NCBI GenBank assembly: GCA_944386635.1
Contig: CALXBV010000090.1
Coordinates: 1-47,177 of the forward strand
DNA from: an uncultured Clostridia bacterium
GTDB lineage: Bacteria; Bacillota; Clostridia; TANB77; CAG-465
DNA length: 47,177 bases
Direction: 5' to 3'
The notes under the pieces are model-generated. The model saw only the letters and a list, made by a program, of their open reading frames with translations, had not been told where the DNA came from and made no database searches. The position numbers were made by a program, and so were the translations under genes. This document shows positions 36,147 to 43,289 of this stretch, piece after piece (positions within the stretch are counted from its first letter, which is position 1; each line of letters begins with the position of its first letter).

Positions 36147-36680
36147 TTAAAACTTTAATATATCTATCTTCGATATATCTATATTATAAAATTTTTCATA
36201 GACACTTTGTACATCTAATGCTGTAACTTTTTTATCCTCTATTCCTAATTTTTTTATCATATTAACTACACTTTCTTCATTTTTTCCTTCAATTTCAACA
36301 TATGTAGGGATTAGTGGCCAAGTATCTATATCTATTTCTACACCATCTAAAACATACTGGGTTCTTTTATTTTCCTGATACCCTTTATTTTTAATTCCTG
36401 CAAGTTCTAATAAGTTATTTGTCTTTTCAAAGTCTTCTACTTTTATCTCCAACTCCTTTGTTCCATCAATAGAATTTTTTTCAACACTTTTATAAGCAAG
36501 AGTTGTATTTTTTCCATTCGTTCTAAGTCTTAGCCATTTGCCATCACATTTTGGTATGATATTATATACATATCTTTTTTGCTCAAAGTCTCCTTTAAAT
36601 GTTGCATTTAACTCTTTTAGTCTCTTTTCAAGCTTTTCTTTATCAATTTCTAATACTCTAACTTCATATTCAATATTCAT
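36147..36680 (-). CDS. CYTH-domain protein (class IV adenylate cyclase-like)
   Basis: A 177-residue CYTH fold protein. The amino-terminal ExExK signature is IEYEVR (ExExR), followed by KWLRLRTNGKNTTLAYK, KELEIKVEDF and VEIDIDTWPLIPTYVEIEG, the charged strands that line the triphosphate tunnel. Family members include CyaB cyclases, thiamine triphosphatases and inorganic triphosphatases; which applies here is open. The ATG at 36680 overlaps the space after GGAGGAGAAATAATT, which itself lies in the end of the DUF1836 gene, so the two are coupled. Confidence 0.84.
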   Translation of the reverse strand: MNIEYEVRVLEIDKEKLEKRLKELNATFKGDFEQKRYVYNIIPKCDGKWLRLRTNGKNTTLAYKSVEKNSIDGTKELEIKVEDFEKTNNLLELAGIKNKGYQENKRTQYVLDGVEIDIDTWPLIPTYVEIEGKNEESVVNMIKKLGIEDKKVTALDVQSVYEKFYNIDISKIDILKF

Positions 36681-36682
36681 AA

Positions 36683-37276
36683 TTATTTCTCCTCCCATTC
36701 ATTTTTTGTATTTAATGCTGTTACAGCTACCACTTTACTTGTATTAGCAATTATCCCCATAGTCATTGCTAAAGATGTAAATGCTAAAGAAGAATTTCCA
36801 TCAACTTTAAGTAATGATTCTACTTTTAAAGCTACTTTATTTATAAAAAAGTCTGAACTCAATTCCAATATATTATATACCAGGTTTAATATCTCTTTTG
36901 CATCTCTATATTCATTTTGACATTTTAAAATTTCTTTTATATTAGACATAGATAATATCGGTTTAAGCAATCCAATTACTAGTAAATATGCTATATGATC
37001 TCTACTATACAGTTTTTTTTCAGGTTTAGGTATAAGTCCATTTTTTACATAATTATTTATCATAGCCCTTGTTATTAACATATCTTCATTATCCTCATTA
37101 TAAATACTTAAATATTTATTTAATAACTTTACAAGCTGATCCATATATAACCCTATATCTGGTAATTCTTCCCACTTTGGCAACTTATTTTGAACTAGAA
37201 CTTTACAATTTTTCTTAAATTCTGTCTCTATTGTATAATCTCTATTCTTATCCAGAATAACCACCTCTTTTTTCAT
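36683..37276 (-). CDS. DUF1836 protein with MerR-like helix-turn-helix
   Basis: A 197-residue DUF1836 member. Residues about 67-110 read like a MerR-type winged helix (MLITRAMINNYVKNGLI, then LYSRDHIAYLLVIGLLKPILSMSNIKEIL), and the C-terminal third is hydrophobic (SLAFTSLAMTMGIIANTS). Probably a DNA-binding regulator. The ATG at 37276 has no ribosome-binding site upstream; AAAGAGGTGG occurs inside the reading frame, before a CTG at codon 8 (37255), so the true start is uncertain. Divergent from the acyl-CoA synthetase gene with two palindromes between. Confidence 0.74.
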   Translation of the reverse strand: MKKEVVILDKNRDYTIETEFKKNCKVLVQNKLPKWEELPDIGLYMDQLVKLLNKYLSIYNEDNEDMLITRAMINNYVKNGLIPKPEKKLYSRDHIAYLLVIGLLKPILSMSNIKEILKCQNEYRDAKEILNLVYNILELSSDFFINKVALKVESLLKVDGNSSLAFTSLAMTMGIIANTSKVVAVTALNTKNEWEEK

Positions 37277-37295
37277 TTATGATATAATATCATAA
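37277..37295. repeat. 19-bp perfect palindrome next to the DUF1836 start
   Basis: Arms of 9 bases around a single central base (37277-37295), immediately before the DUF1836 ATG and in the untranslated leader of that gene. A candidate operator or a hairpin in the leader. Confidence 0.6.
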
Positions 37296-37306
37296 TTAAA
37301 TGTATT

Positions 37307-37327
37307 ATACAACAATATTTGTTGTAT
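37307..37327. repeat. 21-bp inverted repeat in the divergent promoter region
   Basis: Arms ATACAACA and TGTTGTAT (37307-37314, 37320-37327) with a 5-base spacer. It ends four bases before the -35 box of the acyl-CoA synthetase promoter and overlaps a minus-strand TATAAT (37304-37309) for the DUF1836 gene, so a protein bound here could control both. Confidence 0.62.
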
Positions 37328-37330
37328 TCA

Positions 37331-37359
37331 TTGACATTATTTTTTGTTTCAGCTATAAT
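37331..37359 (+). promoter_or_regulatory. promoter of the acyl-CoA synthetase gene
   Basis: TTGACA (37331-37336), 17-base spacer, TATAAT (37354-37359): a perfect consensus match. Confidence 0.85.
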
Positions 37360-37393
37360 AGTTTTGAAAACTAGATTGAAAGAGGTGTATATT

Positions 37394-39127
37394 TTGAAAA
37401 ATGATGTAATATTATATAAAAATGCAAAAAAACTTAATTCTTTTAGAGAATTAATAGAAGACTCTGTAAATAAATTTAAAGACAAAAATGCATTTATTAT
37501 TAAAGAAAAAATAGAAAAAAATCCAAAATACAAATATATCTCATATTCAGATTTTAAAAATGATGTAGATAATTTTGCACAAGGATTAATAACTTTAGGA
37601 CTACAGTATAAAAGAATAGCTATAATAGGAAAAAATAGTTACAATTGGGCTGTTGCATATGTGAGTGTCTTATCATCTGTTGGAATTGTAGTTCCATTAG
37701 ATAAAGGACTAAAGCCTGATGAAATAGAATCACTTTTAATTAGAAGTAAAGCTGACTGTATTGTATTTGATTCTAATTACATAGAAACAATGGACAAAAT
37801 AAAAGAAAATAATACAACAAATCTTACAAAATACATTTGTATGAGAGAAAATAACAGTGGATATTTAACTATGGATGCAGTAATATCAAACGGTAAAAAA
37901 GAAATAGAAAATGGTAAAAAAGATATATTTAATTATAAAGTAAATACTAAAGAAATGAGTATTATACTATTTACATCTGGTACAACTTCAATATCTAAAG
38001 CAGTTATGTTATCTCAAGATAATATATTATCTAACATATATTCTTTAGACTGTATGATTGAACTCTTAGATAGTGATGTATCTTTGGCTTTCCTACCTTT
38101 TCACCATACATTTGGATCTACTGCACTATTATTTTTCTTACATAACGGTGTATGTACTACATTTTGTGACGGACTTAAATATGTTCAAAAAAATTTAGAG
38201 GAATACAAGGTATCAGTTTTTGTATGTGTACCTTTAATACTCGAGGCAATGTATAAAAAAATAATGGTTGAAGTAAAAAAACAAAACAAAGAGAATCTAA
38301 TAAAAACTGGCACAAAAATATGTAATTTCTTATTAAAGTTTCACATAGACATAAGAAGAAAAGTATTCAAACAAATCTTAGATCAACTTGGTGGACATAT
38401 AAGATTTGTAATAAGTGGTGCTGCTGCACTAGACAAGGATGTAGCAGAAGGTTTTAAGAACTTTGGTATTACTACACTACAAGGATATGGTCTCACAGAG
38501 ACTTCTCCTGTTCTCGCAGCAGAAAACATAAAAAATTTAAAAGCAGGAACTGTTGGAAAGCCTCTATATAGCATAGACATAGAAATAGATAGCCCTGATG
38601 AAAAAGGAATTGGGGAAATTAAAGCTAAAGGCCCAAATGTAATGCTTGGATATTATGAAAACAAAGAAGCTACGGATGAAGTATTAAAAGACGGCTGGTT
38701 CTATACTGGAGATTTAGGATATTTTGATGAAGATAACTTTTTAGTAATAAGTGGTAGAAAGAAAAATGTTATAGTTCTTAAAAATGGTAAAAAAATATTC
38801 CCTGAAGAACTAGAAATATTAATAAATAATCTTCCATATGTATCAGAATCAATGGTATTTGGATACCCAAAAGATGACGACTTAGTAGTATCAGTAGAAA
38901 TCGTTTATAATAAAGATTATGTAAAAGATCATATGAATAATATATCATATGACGAACTACATGATAAAATTTGGAATGATATAAAACAAATAAATAAAAC
39001 TCTTCCTACGTACAAATATATAAAGAAATTATTTTTAACAGATGAAGAAATGATAAAAACAACAACAGCAAAAGTTAAAAGATTTAAAGAAATAGAAAAG
39101 ATACTAAACAATGAAAAGAAGGCTTAA
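37394..39127 (+). CDS. AMP-forming acyl-CoA synthetase/ligase
   Basis: A 577-residue ANL-superfamily enzyme, by its size and N-terminus a long-chain fatty acid:CoA ligase. The P-loop ILFTSGTTSISKAVML (about residues 192-207) has Ser and Ala where Gly is usual, keeping the Lys; LPFHHTFGSTAL, the A5 motif GYGLTETSP, the A7 motif GWFYTGDLGYFDEDNFLVI, the hinge SGRKKNVI and a C-terminal Lys (TTTAKVKR) are present. It would activate a fatty acid to its adenylate and load it on CoA or a carrier protein. The TTG start at 37394 follows AAAGAGGTG at good spacing; the reading frame is open further upstream but overlaps the promoter. A candidate target of the divergent DUF1836 regulator. Confidence 0.88.
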   Translation: MKNDVILYKNAKKLNSFRELIEDSVNKFKDKNAFIIKEKIEKNPKYKYISYSDFKNDVDNFAQGLITLGLQYKRIAIIGKNSYNWAVAYVSVLSSVGIVVPLDKGLKPDEIESLLIRSKADCIVFDSNYIETMDKIKENNTTNLTKYICMRENNSGYLTMDAVISNGKKEIENGKKDIFNYKVNTKEMSIILFTSGTTSISKAVMLSQDNILSNIYSLDCMIELLDSDVSLAFLPFHHTFGSTALLFFLHNGVCTTFCDGLKYVQKNLEEYKVSVFVCVPLILEAMYKKIMVEVKKQNKENLIKTGTKICNFLLKFHIDIRRKVFKQILDQLGGHIRFVISGAAALDKDVAEGFKNFGITTLQGYGLTETSPVLAAENIKNLKAGTVGKPLYSIDIEIDSPDEKGIGEIKAKGPNVMLGYYENKEATDEVLKDGWFYTGDLGYFDEDNFLVISGRKKNVIVLKNGKKIFPEELEILINNLPYVSESMVFGYPKDDDLVVSVEIVYNKDYVKDHMNNISYDELHDKIWNDIKQINKTLPTYKYIKKLFLTDEEMIKTTTAKVKRFKEIEKILNNEKKA

Positions 39128-39140
39128 AAAGCCTTCTTTT
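39114..39140. terminator. bidirectional terminator after the acyl-CoA synthetase gene
   Basis: A perfect 11-bp stem (39114-39124 with 39130-39140) with T run CTTTTT on the plus strand and A/T ends on both; it contains the ligase stop codon in its loop and abuts the convergent stop. Confidence 0.85.
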
Positions 39141-39520
39141 TAGTTAAATTGTAAAAACTCATCAAGTGAATCTTCTAATATATTCACATAATCGTATGTA
39201 ACTTTGTTTATAAGTATCATTTCAACAATCTTACTATTATCTGTAACACCTATATCAAATTCGTATTTTCCACCCATATCATATGTATAAATAGTAATTC
39301 CATTTTCCTCCACTTTATTATCAACTTTAAAATCTTTAAAATAGCTAATATTTACATTTTCATTTGCCTTTATTTTATTATCAATATCAATAACATCATC
39401 TATTGTCAAAACAACTTCGTGATATGTTAGATTCTTGTATATAAATATAGCCGATATAACAACTATTAACAATATAAATACGAAAATAATTGTTATAAAA
39501 ATTTTATTATTTTTCTTCAC
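39140..39520 (-). CDS. small single-pass membrane protein of unknown function
   Basis: A protein of about 126 residues with a basic N-terminus and one transmembrane segment (about residues 7-30), then an acidic extracytoplasmic part (LTIDDVIDIDNKIKAN, then a strand-rich tail). Not recognised. The GTG at 39520 lies eight bases after AAAGGAG; the TTG two codons upstream is too close to that site. It overlaps the end of the HD gene by 14 bases, so the pair is probably translated together. Confidence 0.58.
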   Translation of the reverse strand: MKKNNKIFITIIFVFILLIVVISAIFIYKNLTYHEVVLTIDDVIDIDNKIKANENVNISYFKDFKVDNKVEENGITIYTYDMGGKYEFDIGVTDNSKIVEMILINKVTYDYVNILEDSLDEFLQFN

Positions 39521-40298
39521 TTGCAAGTCTCCTTTCTATATAATCATTAACAAAATTATATATTTGCCTTGATCTTGGCGTATCTTGCATTTTTTCAAAC
39601 ATTTTAGTAGTATAATTATTTTCCTTTATTAATCTTAAAGTTGTATTAAAATTAATATCTGAAGTTATATATCCAAGTGATACAACTTGACTTTCTAGTA
39701 TTGTTTTTAAATTATATTTATACACAGATTTATGATTCATTATGTTATTATATACTTCATCTGAAATTATTGGATCATCAGACTTATTTTTAAAATATGC
39801 TAAATTCTTATTTGCTCTTTCATATACACTAATAGACCTAAATCCATCAAGCTTATCTGCATCTCTTAAAAGTGCTGAATATAAATACATTTTTTTATCA
39901 TCTAACTTAGGTAAATCCTTCATATTATGCATAAGAATCGGATCTATTATATATTTTCTTAAATCATAATCTATCATTTGTATTATCCCTTCATCTTCTA
40001 AAACTTTTATACTTAATTTTCCATGATTATCTGATTCGGCATCATTAAAAGTCTCATATCTATCATATTGGTAAAATCTACCAATATCATGAAATAGCCC
40101 AATAAATTCAACAATAAACATATCTACATCTAATTTTTCTTCTTTTGCTATTTGTAATATGTTATCTCTTACATTATATGAATGTATCTTCTTATTCATA
40201 AAGTTTAATGTCCTAGCTTCATCACCTTTTGCTTTTTCTAAAAATTTATTTACATATTTTTCAAATATGTCTTCATATATTTTAAAGTCTCTCTCCAT
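39507..40298 (-). CDS. HD-domain phosphohydrolase
   Basis: A 263-residue HD-superfamily protein. The metal ligands His39 (HSYNV), the HD pair at His70-Asp71 (GLFHDIGRFYQYDR), a downstream His in NHGKLSI and MHNMK, and the closing Asp in LLRDADKLDGFR match the pattern of COG1418-like hydrolases that cleave nucleotides or phosphate esters. Substrate unknown. It does not look like a Mesh1-type ppGpp hydrolase. AGTGGAGGAATAG precedes the ATG. Confidence 0.84.
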   Translation of the reverse strand: MERDFKIYEDIFEKYVNKFLEKAKGDEARTLNFMNKKIHSYNVRDNILQIAKEEKLDVDMFIVEFIGLFHDIGRFYQYDRYETFNDAESDNHGKLSIKVLEDEGIIQMIDYDLRKYIIDPILMHNMKDLPKLDDKKMYLYSALLRDADKLDGFRSISVYERANKNLAYFKNKSDDPIISDEVYNNIMNHKSVYKYNLKTILESQVVSLGYITSDINFNTTLRLIKENNYTTKMFEKMQDTPRSRQIYNFVNDYIERRLASEEK

Positions 40299-40313
40299 GA
40301 TTCTATTCCTCCA

Positions 40314-41135
40314 CTATTTATTTAATTCTTCTAACATTTTTAGTTCTTTTAATTGGTCAACTCTTAAATCATAGTTATCTTCACTTACTTCTGTTATATA
40401 ATTACATTTGTCCATATTATATTTTTTTAATAAATCTAAATCATATTTTAGCTTTTCTATATTATCATGAACTCTTCCATGCGTTTTTCTTTCTATATAT
40501 CCATCATTATTTGCTGTATATGAAAAGTGAACTTGATAAATATATTTTTTACATAGTTGAGAATTTAAATATTTATTTGCAAAACTTTCTATGTCTGTTT
40601 TATATATATTAGCCTTACAATACATATGACATATATCAAAACAAACTTTTAAATTAGGATGATTAATATATTCAGCAAGTTTAAATACAGTACATTCTTT
40701 TTCATCAAACATAAATAAATTTTCTAATAATAATATTACATTTTCTCCTTCTATTATTTTTAATAATTCTTTTATTTTTTCTATAGTAAGTTCTTTATGT
40801 TTTATAATATCAATCTCTGTATGATATAATAAATTTATTTTTATATTATATTTTCTAGATAATTCTACTACTGTATCTAATTGTTCTTTTATTATATTTA
40901 TATCTTTAAATATTATATGCTCAATATCATAATTACATAAAGGTGGATGTATTGTTATCTCCTTAATATATGGTACTTTTTTTATTAATTTTTCTACTGG
41001 AGTTTTTATATCAATTTGCTCCATAATCCCTTTTTCATCAAAAAATTGTAATTCTATTCCTTTATATTTTTCAACATAATTAATCAATTTATCTAAGCCT
41101 TCAAAATTCAAATTAATTTTAGGATATATATTCAT
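40314..41135 (-). CDS. xylose isomerase-like TIM barrel / AP endonuclease family 2-like protein
   Basis: A 273-residue TIM-barrel protein. ITIHPP, INLLYHTE, VILLLENLFMF, VCFDICHMYC and VHFSYTAN give the strand-end metal ligands (Glu, Asp-His, His) expected in this superfamily, which includes endonuclease IV and sugar isomerases. The HSxxN type sites of true Nfo enzymes are only partly matched, so a sugar-phosphate or unknown role is as likely. The ATG at 41135 follows TTGGAGGTAAATAAA; the TTG inside that site is not the start. Followed closely by the HD gene. Confidence 0.72.
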   Translation of the reverse strand: MNIYPKINLNFEGLDKLINYVEKYKGIELQFFDEKGIMEQIDIKTPVEKLIKKVPYIKEITIHPPLCNYDIEHIIFKDINIIKEQLDTVVELSRKYNIKINLLYHTEIDIIKHKELTIEKIKELLKIIEGENVILLLENLFMFDEKECTVFKLAEYINHPNLKVCFDICHMYCKANIYKTDIESFANKYLNSQLCKKYIYQVHFSYTANNDGYIERKTHGRVHDNIEKLKYDLDLLKKYNMDKCNYITEVSEDNYDLRVDQLKELKMLEELNK

Positions 41136-41184
41136 TTTATTTACCTCCAAGCTAATTATATATTATTAATCTTCATTATTCAAC

Positions 41185-41217
41185 AAAAAAATAAGGAGAA
41201 TTTTTATTTCTCCTTAT
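41185..41217 (-). terminator. intrinsic terminator after the ATP-cone gene
   Basis: A perfect 10-bp stem (41191-41200 with 41208-41217) and minus-strand TTTTTTG tail, ten bases past the stop. Confidence 0.85.
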
Positions 41218-41226
41218 AAATATTTA

Positions 41227-41592
41227 TTATATTTTTTCTGCAAACATAATTTTATTACTAGATTCTGTAAATTTTTTACTTTCGACATCAAAAACTGACT
41301 CATCAGTAATATCTGAATTCATTACTATTGTTTTTTCATATCTATAATCAACATACCTTTTAGCCAATTCATATTTTTGAAGTTCTATTAATTTTTGCTC
41401 AACTATGTCTTGTATGTCCTCAACTAATATTCTATTTCTATCCATATCTTCTATATATTTCATTATTGATTTTATATTATCTCTATTAGCTCTTTCTTCT
41501 AACTCTACCTCTTTATTTGCATTTTGTATCGTAGTAGCTATTTTTTCCCTATCATAATCTACGACTCTTCCATCTCTTTTTATTACTTTCAT
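41227..41592 (-). CDS. stand-alone ATP-cone domain protein, NrdD N-terminus-like
   Basis: A 121-residue protein made of one ATP-cone: KVIKRDGRVVDYDREKIATTIQNA, then VEDIQDIVEQKLIE and LAKRYVDYRYEKTIV, the standard nucleotide-binding cone of class III ribonucleotide reductase (NrdD) and NrdR. The tail DITDESVFDVESKKFTESSNK resembles the linker between the cone and the catalytic barrel of NrdD, then it stops. No zinc ribbon, so it is not NrdR, and a terminator follows, so it is not a simple reading-frame break in a larger gene here. Likely a nucleotide-sensing regulator or a decayed reductase copy. The ATG at 41592 follows AGAGGGGGAATTGTA. Promoter evidence suggests control by the divergent Crp/Fnr protein. 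Confidence 0.75.
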   Translation of the reverse strand: MKVIKRDGRVVDYDREKIATTIQNANKEVELEERANRDNIKSIMKYIEDMDRNRILVEDIQDIVEQKLIELQKYELAKRYVDYRYEKTIVMNSDITDESVFDVESKKFTESSNKIMFAEKI

Positions 41593-41626
41593 TACAATTC
41601 CCCCTCTTGATTTTAAACACATCTAT

Positions 41627-41668
41627 ATTATACAATCATTTTTCTAAAATTCTGTTGCAATTGCAACA
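41627..41668 (-). promoter_or_regulatory. ATP-cone gene promoter with a 16-bp palindrome at about -41
   Basis: Minus strand TATAAT (41627-41632) has no good -35 box 16-18 bases upstream, but a perfect palindrome TGTTGCAATTGCAACA (41653-41668) is centred about 40-41 bases before the expected transcription start, the class II activator position of Crp/Fnr regulators. The encoded Crp/Fnr protein starts 143 bases away on the other strand. Confidence 0.62.
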
Positions 41669-41810
41669 AAAAAATAAAAAAGATTTTTGTCGATTCGTAT
41701 AACTAACTATTTGCAAGGAATTTAAAATTTATATCATTTACATTACAAAAATGTAGTATTTATTTTTTGAAAATTTTATAGTATAATGTAGAAAAATTGA
41801 GGTGATACCT

Positions 41811-42440
41811 TTGTATGACGATTTTAATGTATCTGAGTTTACACAACAATTACAAAATAATTGTTTAAAAATTCAAGTAAAAAAAATTAAAAAGAATGAA
41901 ATAATAACAAATTATATAAATGATAAAAATCAGATTTGTATCTTAAAAAAAGGTATTGCTGATCTTATACGATATGATAAAAATGGAAATAAAACTATAC
42001 TGGAGACATTTAAGCAAAATGATATATTTGGTGAAATTTTCTTTCCAATAAGAATAAATAATGAGTTATTTACTATTGCAAAAGAAAATTGTGAAATTTT
42101 ATATTTTACATATGATGATATATCAGTAAAGTGTACACAAAATTGTAAATTTCATGAATCACTAAATAATAACTTATTAAAATTATTTTTATATAAAATA
42201 AGGAAACAAAATTTAAGAGTAGAACTGCTTACTAAAAGAACTATTAGAGAAAAACTTGAATCTTACTTTTCCTTTCTAGAAACAAACAATGCTAAAAAAA
42301 GTTTTACAATTCCATTTTCATATACTGACCTCGCTGATTATCTTAGCATTGATAGAAGTGCTATGATGAGAGAATTAAAATCATTACAACAAGAAGGGCT
42401 AATTTCAAGAGATGGAAATAACATTACATTAAAGTATTAA
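41811..42440 (+). CDS. Crp/Fnr family transcriptional regulator
   Basis: A 209-residue Crp/Fnr protein: an N-terminal cyclic-nucleotide-binding-like beta-roll (IKKNEIITNYINDKNQICILKKGIA, then GEIFF), the long dimer helix (about residues 110-138) and a C-terminal winged helix SYTDLADYLSIDRSAMMRELKSLQQEGLI, the recognition helix being DRSAMMREL. The N-terminal cysteine cluster of FNR is absent, so an iron-sulphur oxygen sensor is not indicated, though two cysteines occur at CTQNC. The TTG at 41811 follows GAGGTGAT at good spacing; a GTG inside that site is discarded. A TATAAT at 41782 lies upstream with no clear -35. Confidence 0.85.
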   Translation: MYDDFNVSEFTQQLQNNCLKIQVKKIKKNEIITNYINDKNQICILKKGIADLIRYDKNGNKTILETFKQNDIFGEIFFPIRINNELFTIAKENCEILYFTYDDISVKCTQNCKFHESLNNNLLKLFLYKIRKQNLRVELLTKRTIREKLESYFSFLETNNAKKSFTIPFSYTDLADYLSIDRSAMMRELKSLQQEGLISRDGNNITLKY

Positions 42441-42467
42441 AAGTGCTTGGATACCAAGCACTTTTAA
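42437..42467. terminator. bidirectional terminator between the Crp/Fnr and SseB-like genes
   Basis: A perfect 14-bp stem (42437-42450 with 42454-42467), 3-base loop, shared by the two convergent stop codons. Confidence 0.82.
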
Positions 42468-43214
42468 CTATTCATTCACTTCATAAAATGGTTTAAATTG
42501 TTGTATTGCTTTTGTGCCAAACTCTGTATTTATAGGTAATAAATTTAATGGTATTCCATTTAAAAACGGAATTGCAGCACTAGCAATAGTATTAAAATAC
42601 TGTTTTTCATTTCCATTTGCATCAATTATTAATAAATAACTTTTTTCATCTTCTTTTAGCATATTTAAAAAGTAAGCTTTTTTTATCTCTTTTATATTAG
42701 AGAATACATCTTTTAATTTACTTTCAAGATCATCAGTTAAATCTTTTGGAATACTTAACTCTACTTGTGTATCTTTTTTTACCACGCTTTCTCTTGTAAT
42801 ACTATTTTTTATTTGTCTTATCATATTTTTTGTAAATACTAAATTGCATCCTTTTGGATCTATTATAAATCCCTCTAAATTATCATTTTTTTCAGCAATC
42901 ATCGAATAATCTTCAAAAGTATATATTATTGACTGCTGCGTTTTATTTTTTTGCCATTTATGTACTTCTTCCTCACTAGTAAATGCAATCAAAAAGTTTT
43001 TATCATTTGTAGTTTTTATAATAGAAAATTGGATTTTTGTGTCTTTATTAATATTTATTTTTCCACCACCTTTAGGTGCATTTTCTAATATTACAGGGCA
43101 CATAAATTTAGCCTTTAAAACTTCAGCTATAACTTTATTTTGAGACTCTGCATTTTTTTCTTGTTGCATTTTTTCTATAGCATCTATTAATTCTTTATTA
43201 TTAATTGTATCCAT
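42468..43214 (-). CDS. SseB-like protein
   Basis: A 248-residue protein similar to the SseB family (enhanced serine sensitivity B). N-terminal SseB domain: FMCPVILENAPKGGGKININKDTKIQFSIIKTTNDKNFLIAFTSEEEVHKW, then FEDYSMIAEKNDNLEGFIIDPKG; C-terminal SseB-type domain: IPKDLTDDLESKLKDVFSNIKEIKKAYFLNML with strand pairs. Soluble, role unknown. The ATG at 43214 follows TAGGAGGATTATA. It is the gene after the CDF-like transporter and may share its riboswitch-controlled transcript. Confidence 0.78.
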   Translation of the reverse strand: MDTINNKELIDAIEKMQQEKNAESQNKVIAEVLKAKFMCPVILENAPKGGGKININKDTKIQFSIIKTTNDKNFLIAFTSEEEVHKWQKNKTQQSIIYTFEDYSMIAEKNDNLEGFIIDPKGCNLVFTKNMIRQIKNSITRESVVKKDTQVELSIPKDLTDDLESKLKDVFSNIKEIKKAYFLNMLKEDEKSYLLIIDANGNEKQYFNTIASAAIPFLNGIPLNLLPINTEFGTKAIQQFKPFYEVNE

Positions 43215-43289
43215 TATAATCCTCCTATGCCTATATAATATCATAAAGAAATATAAAAATCTATATTTATAACTCTTATTTAGCTATTT

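Noticed and set aside
37319-37393. Longer N-terminus for the acyl-CoA synthetase from an upstream in-frame TTG
   Set aside because: It would overlap the TTGACA-TATAAT promoter and has no ribosome-binding site, unlike the TTG at 37394.
39507-40298. HD protein as the ppGpp hydrolase missing from RelA
   Set aside because: Its motif spacing fits general HD phosphohydrolases, not the Mesh1/SpoT hydrolase pattern.
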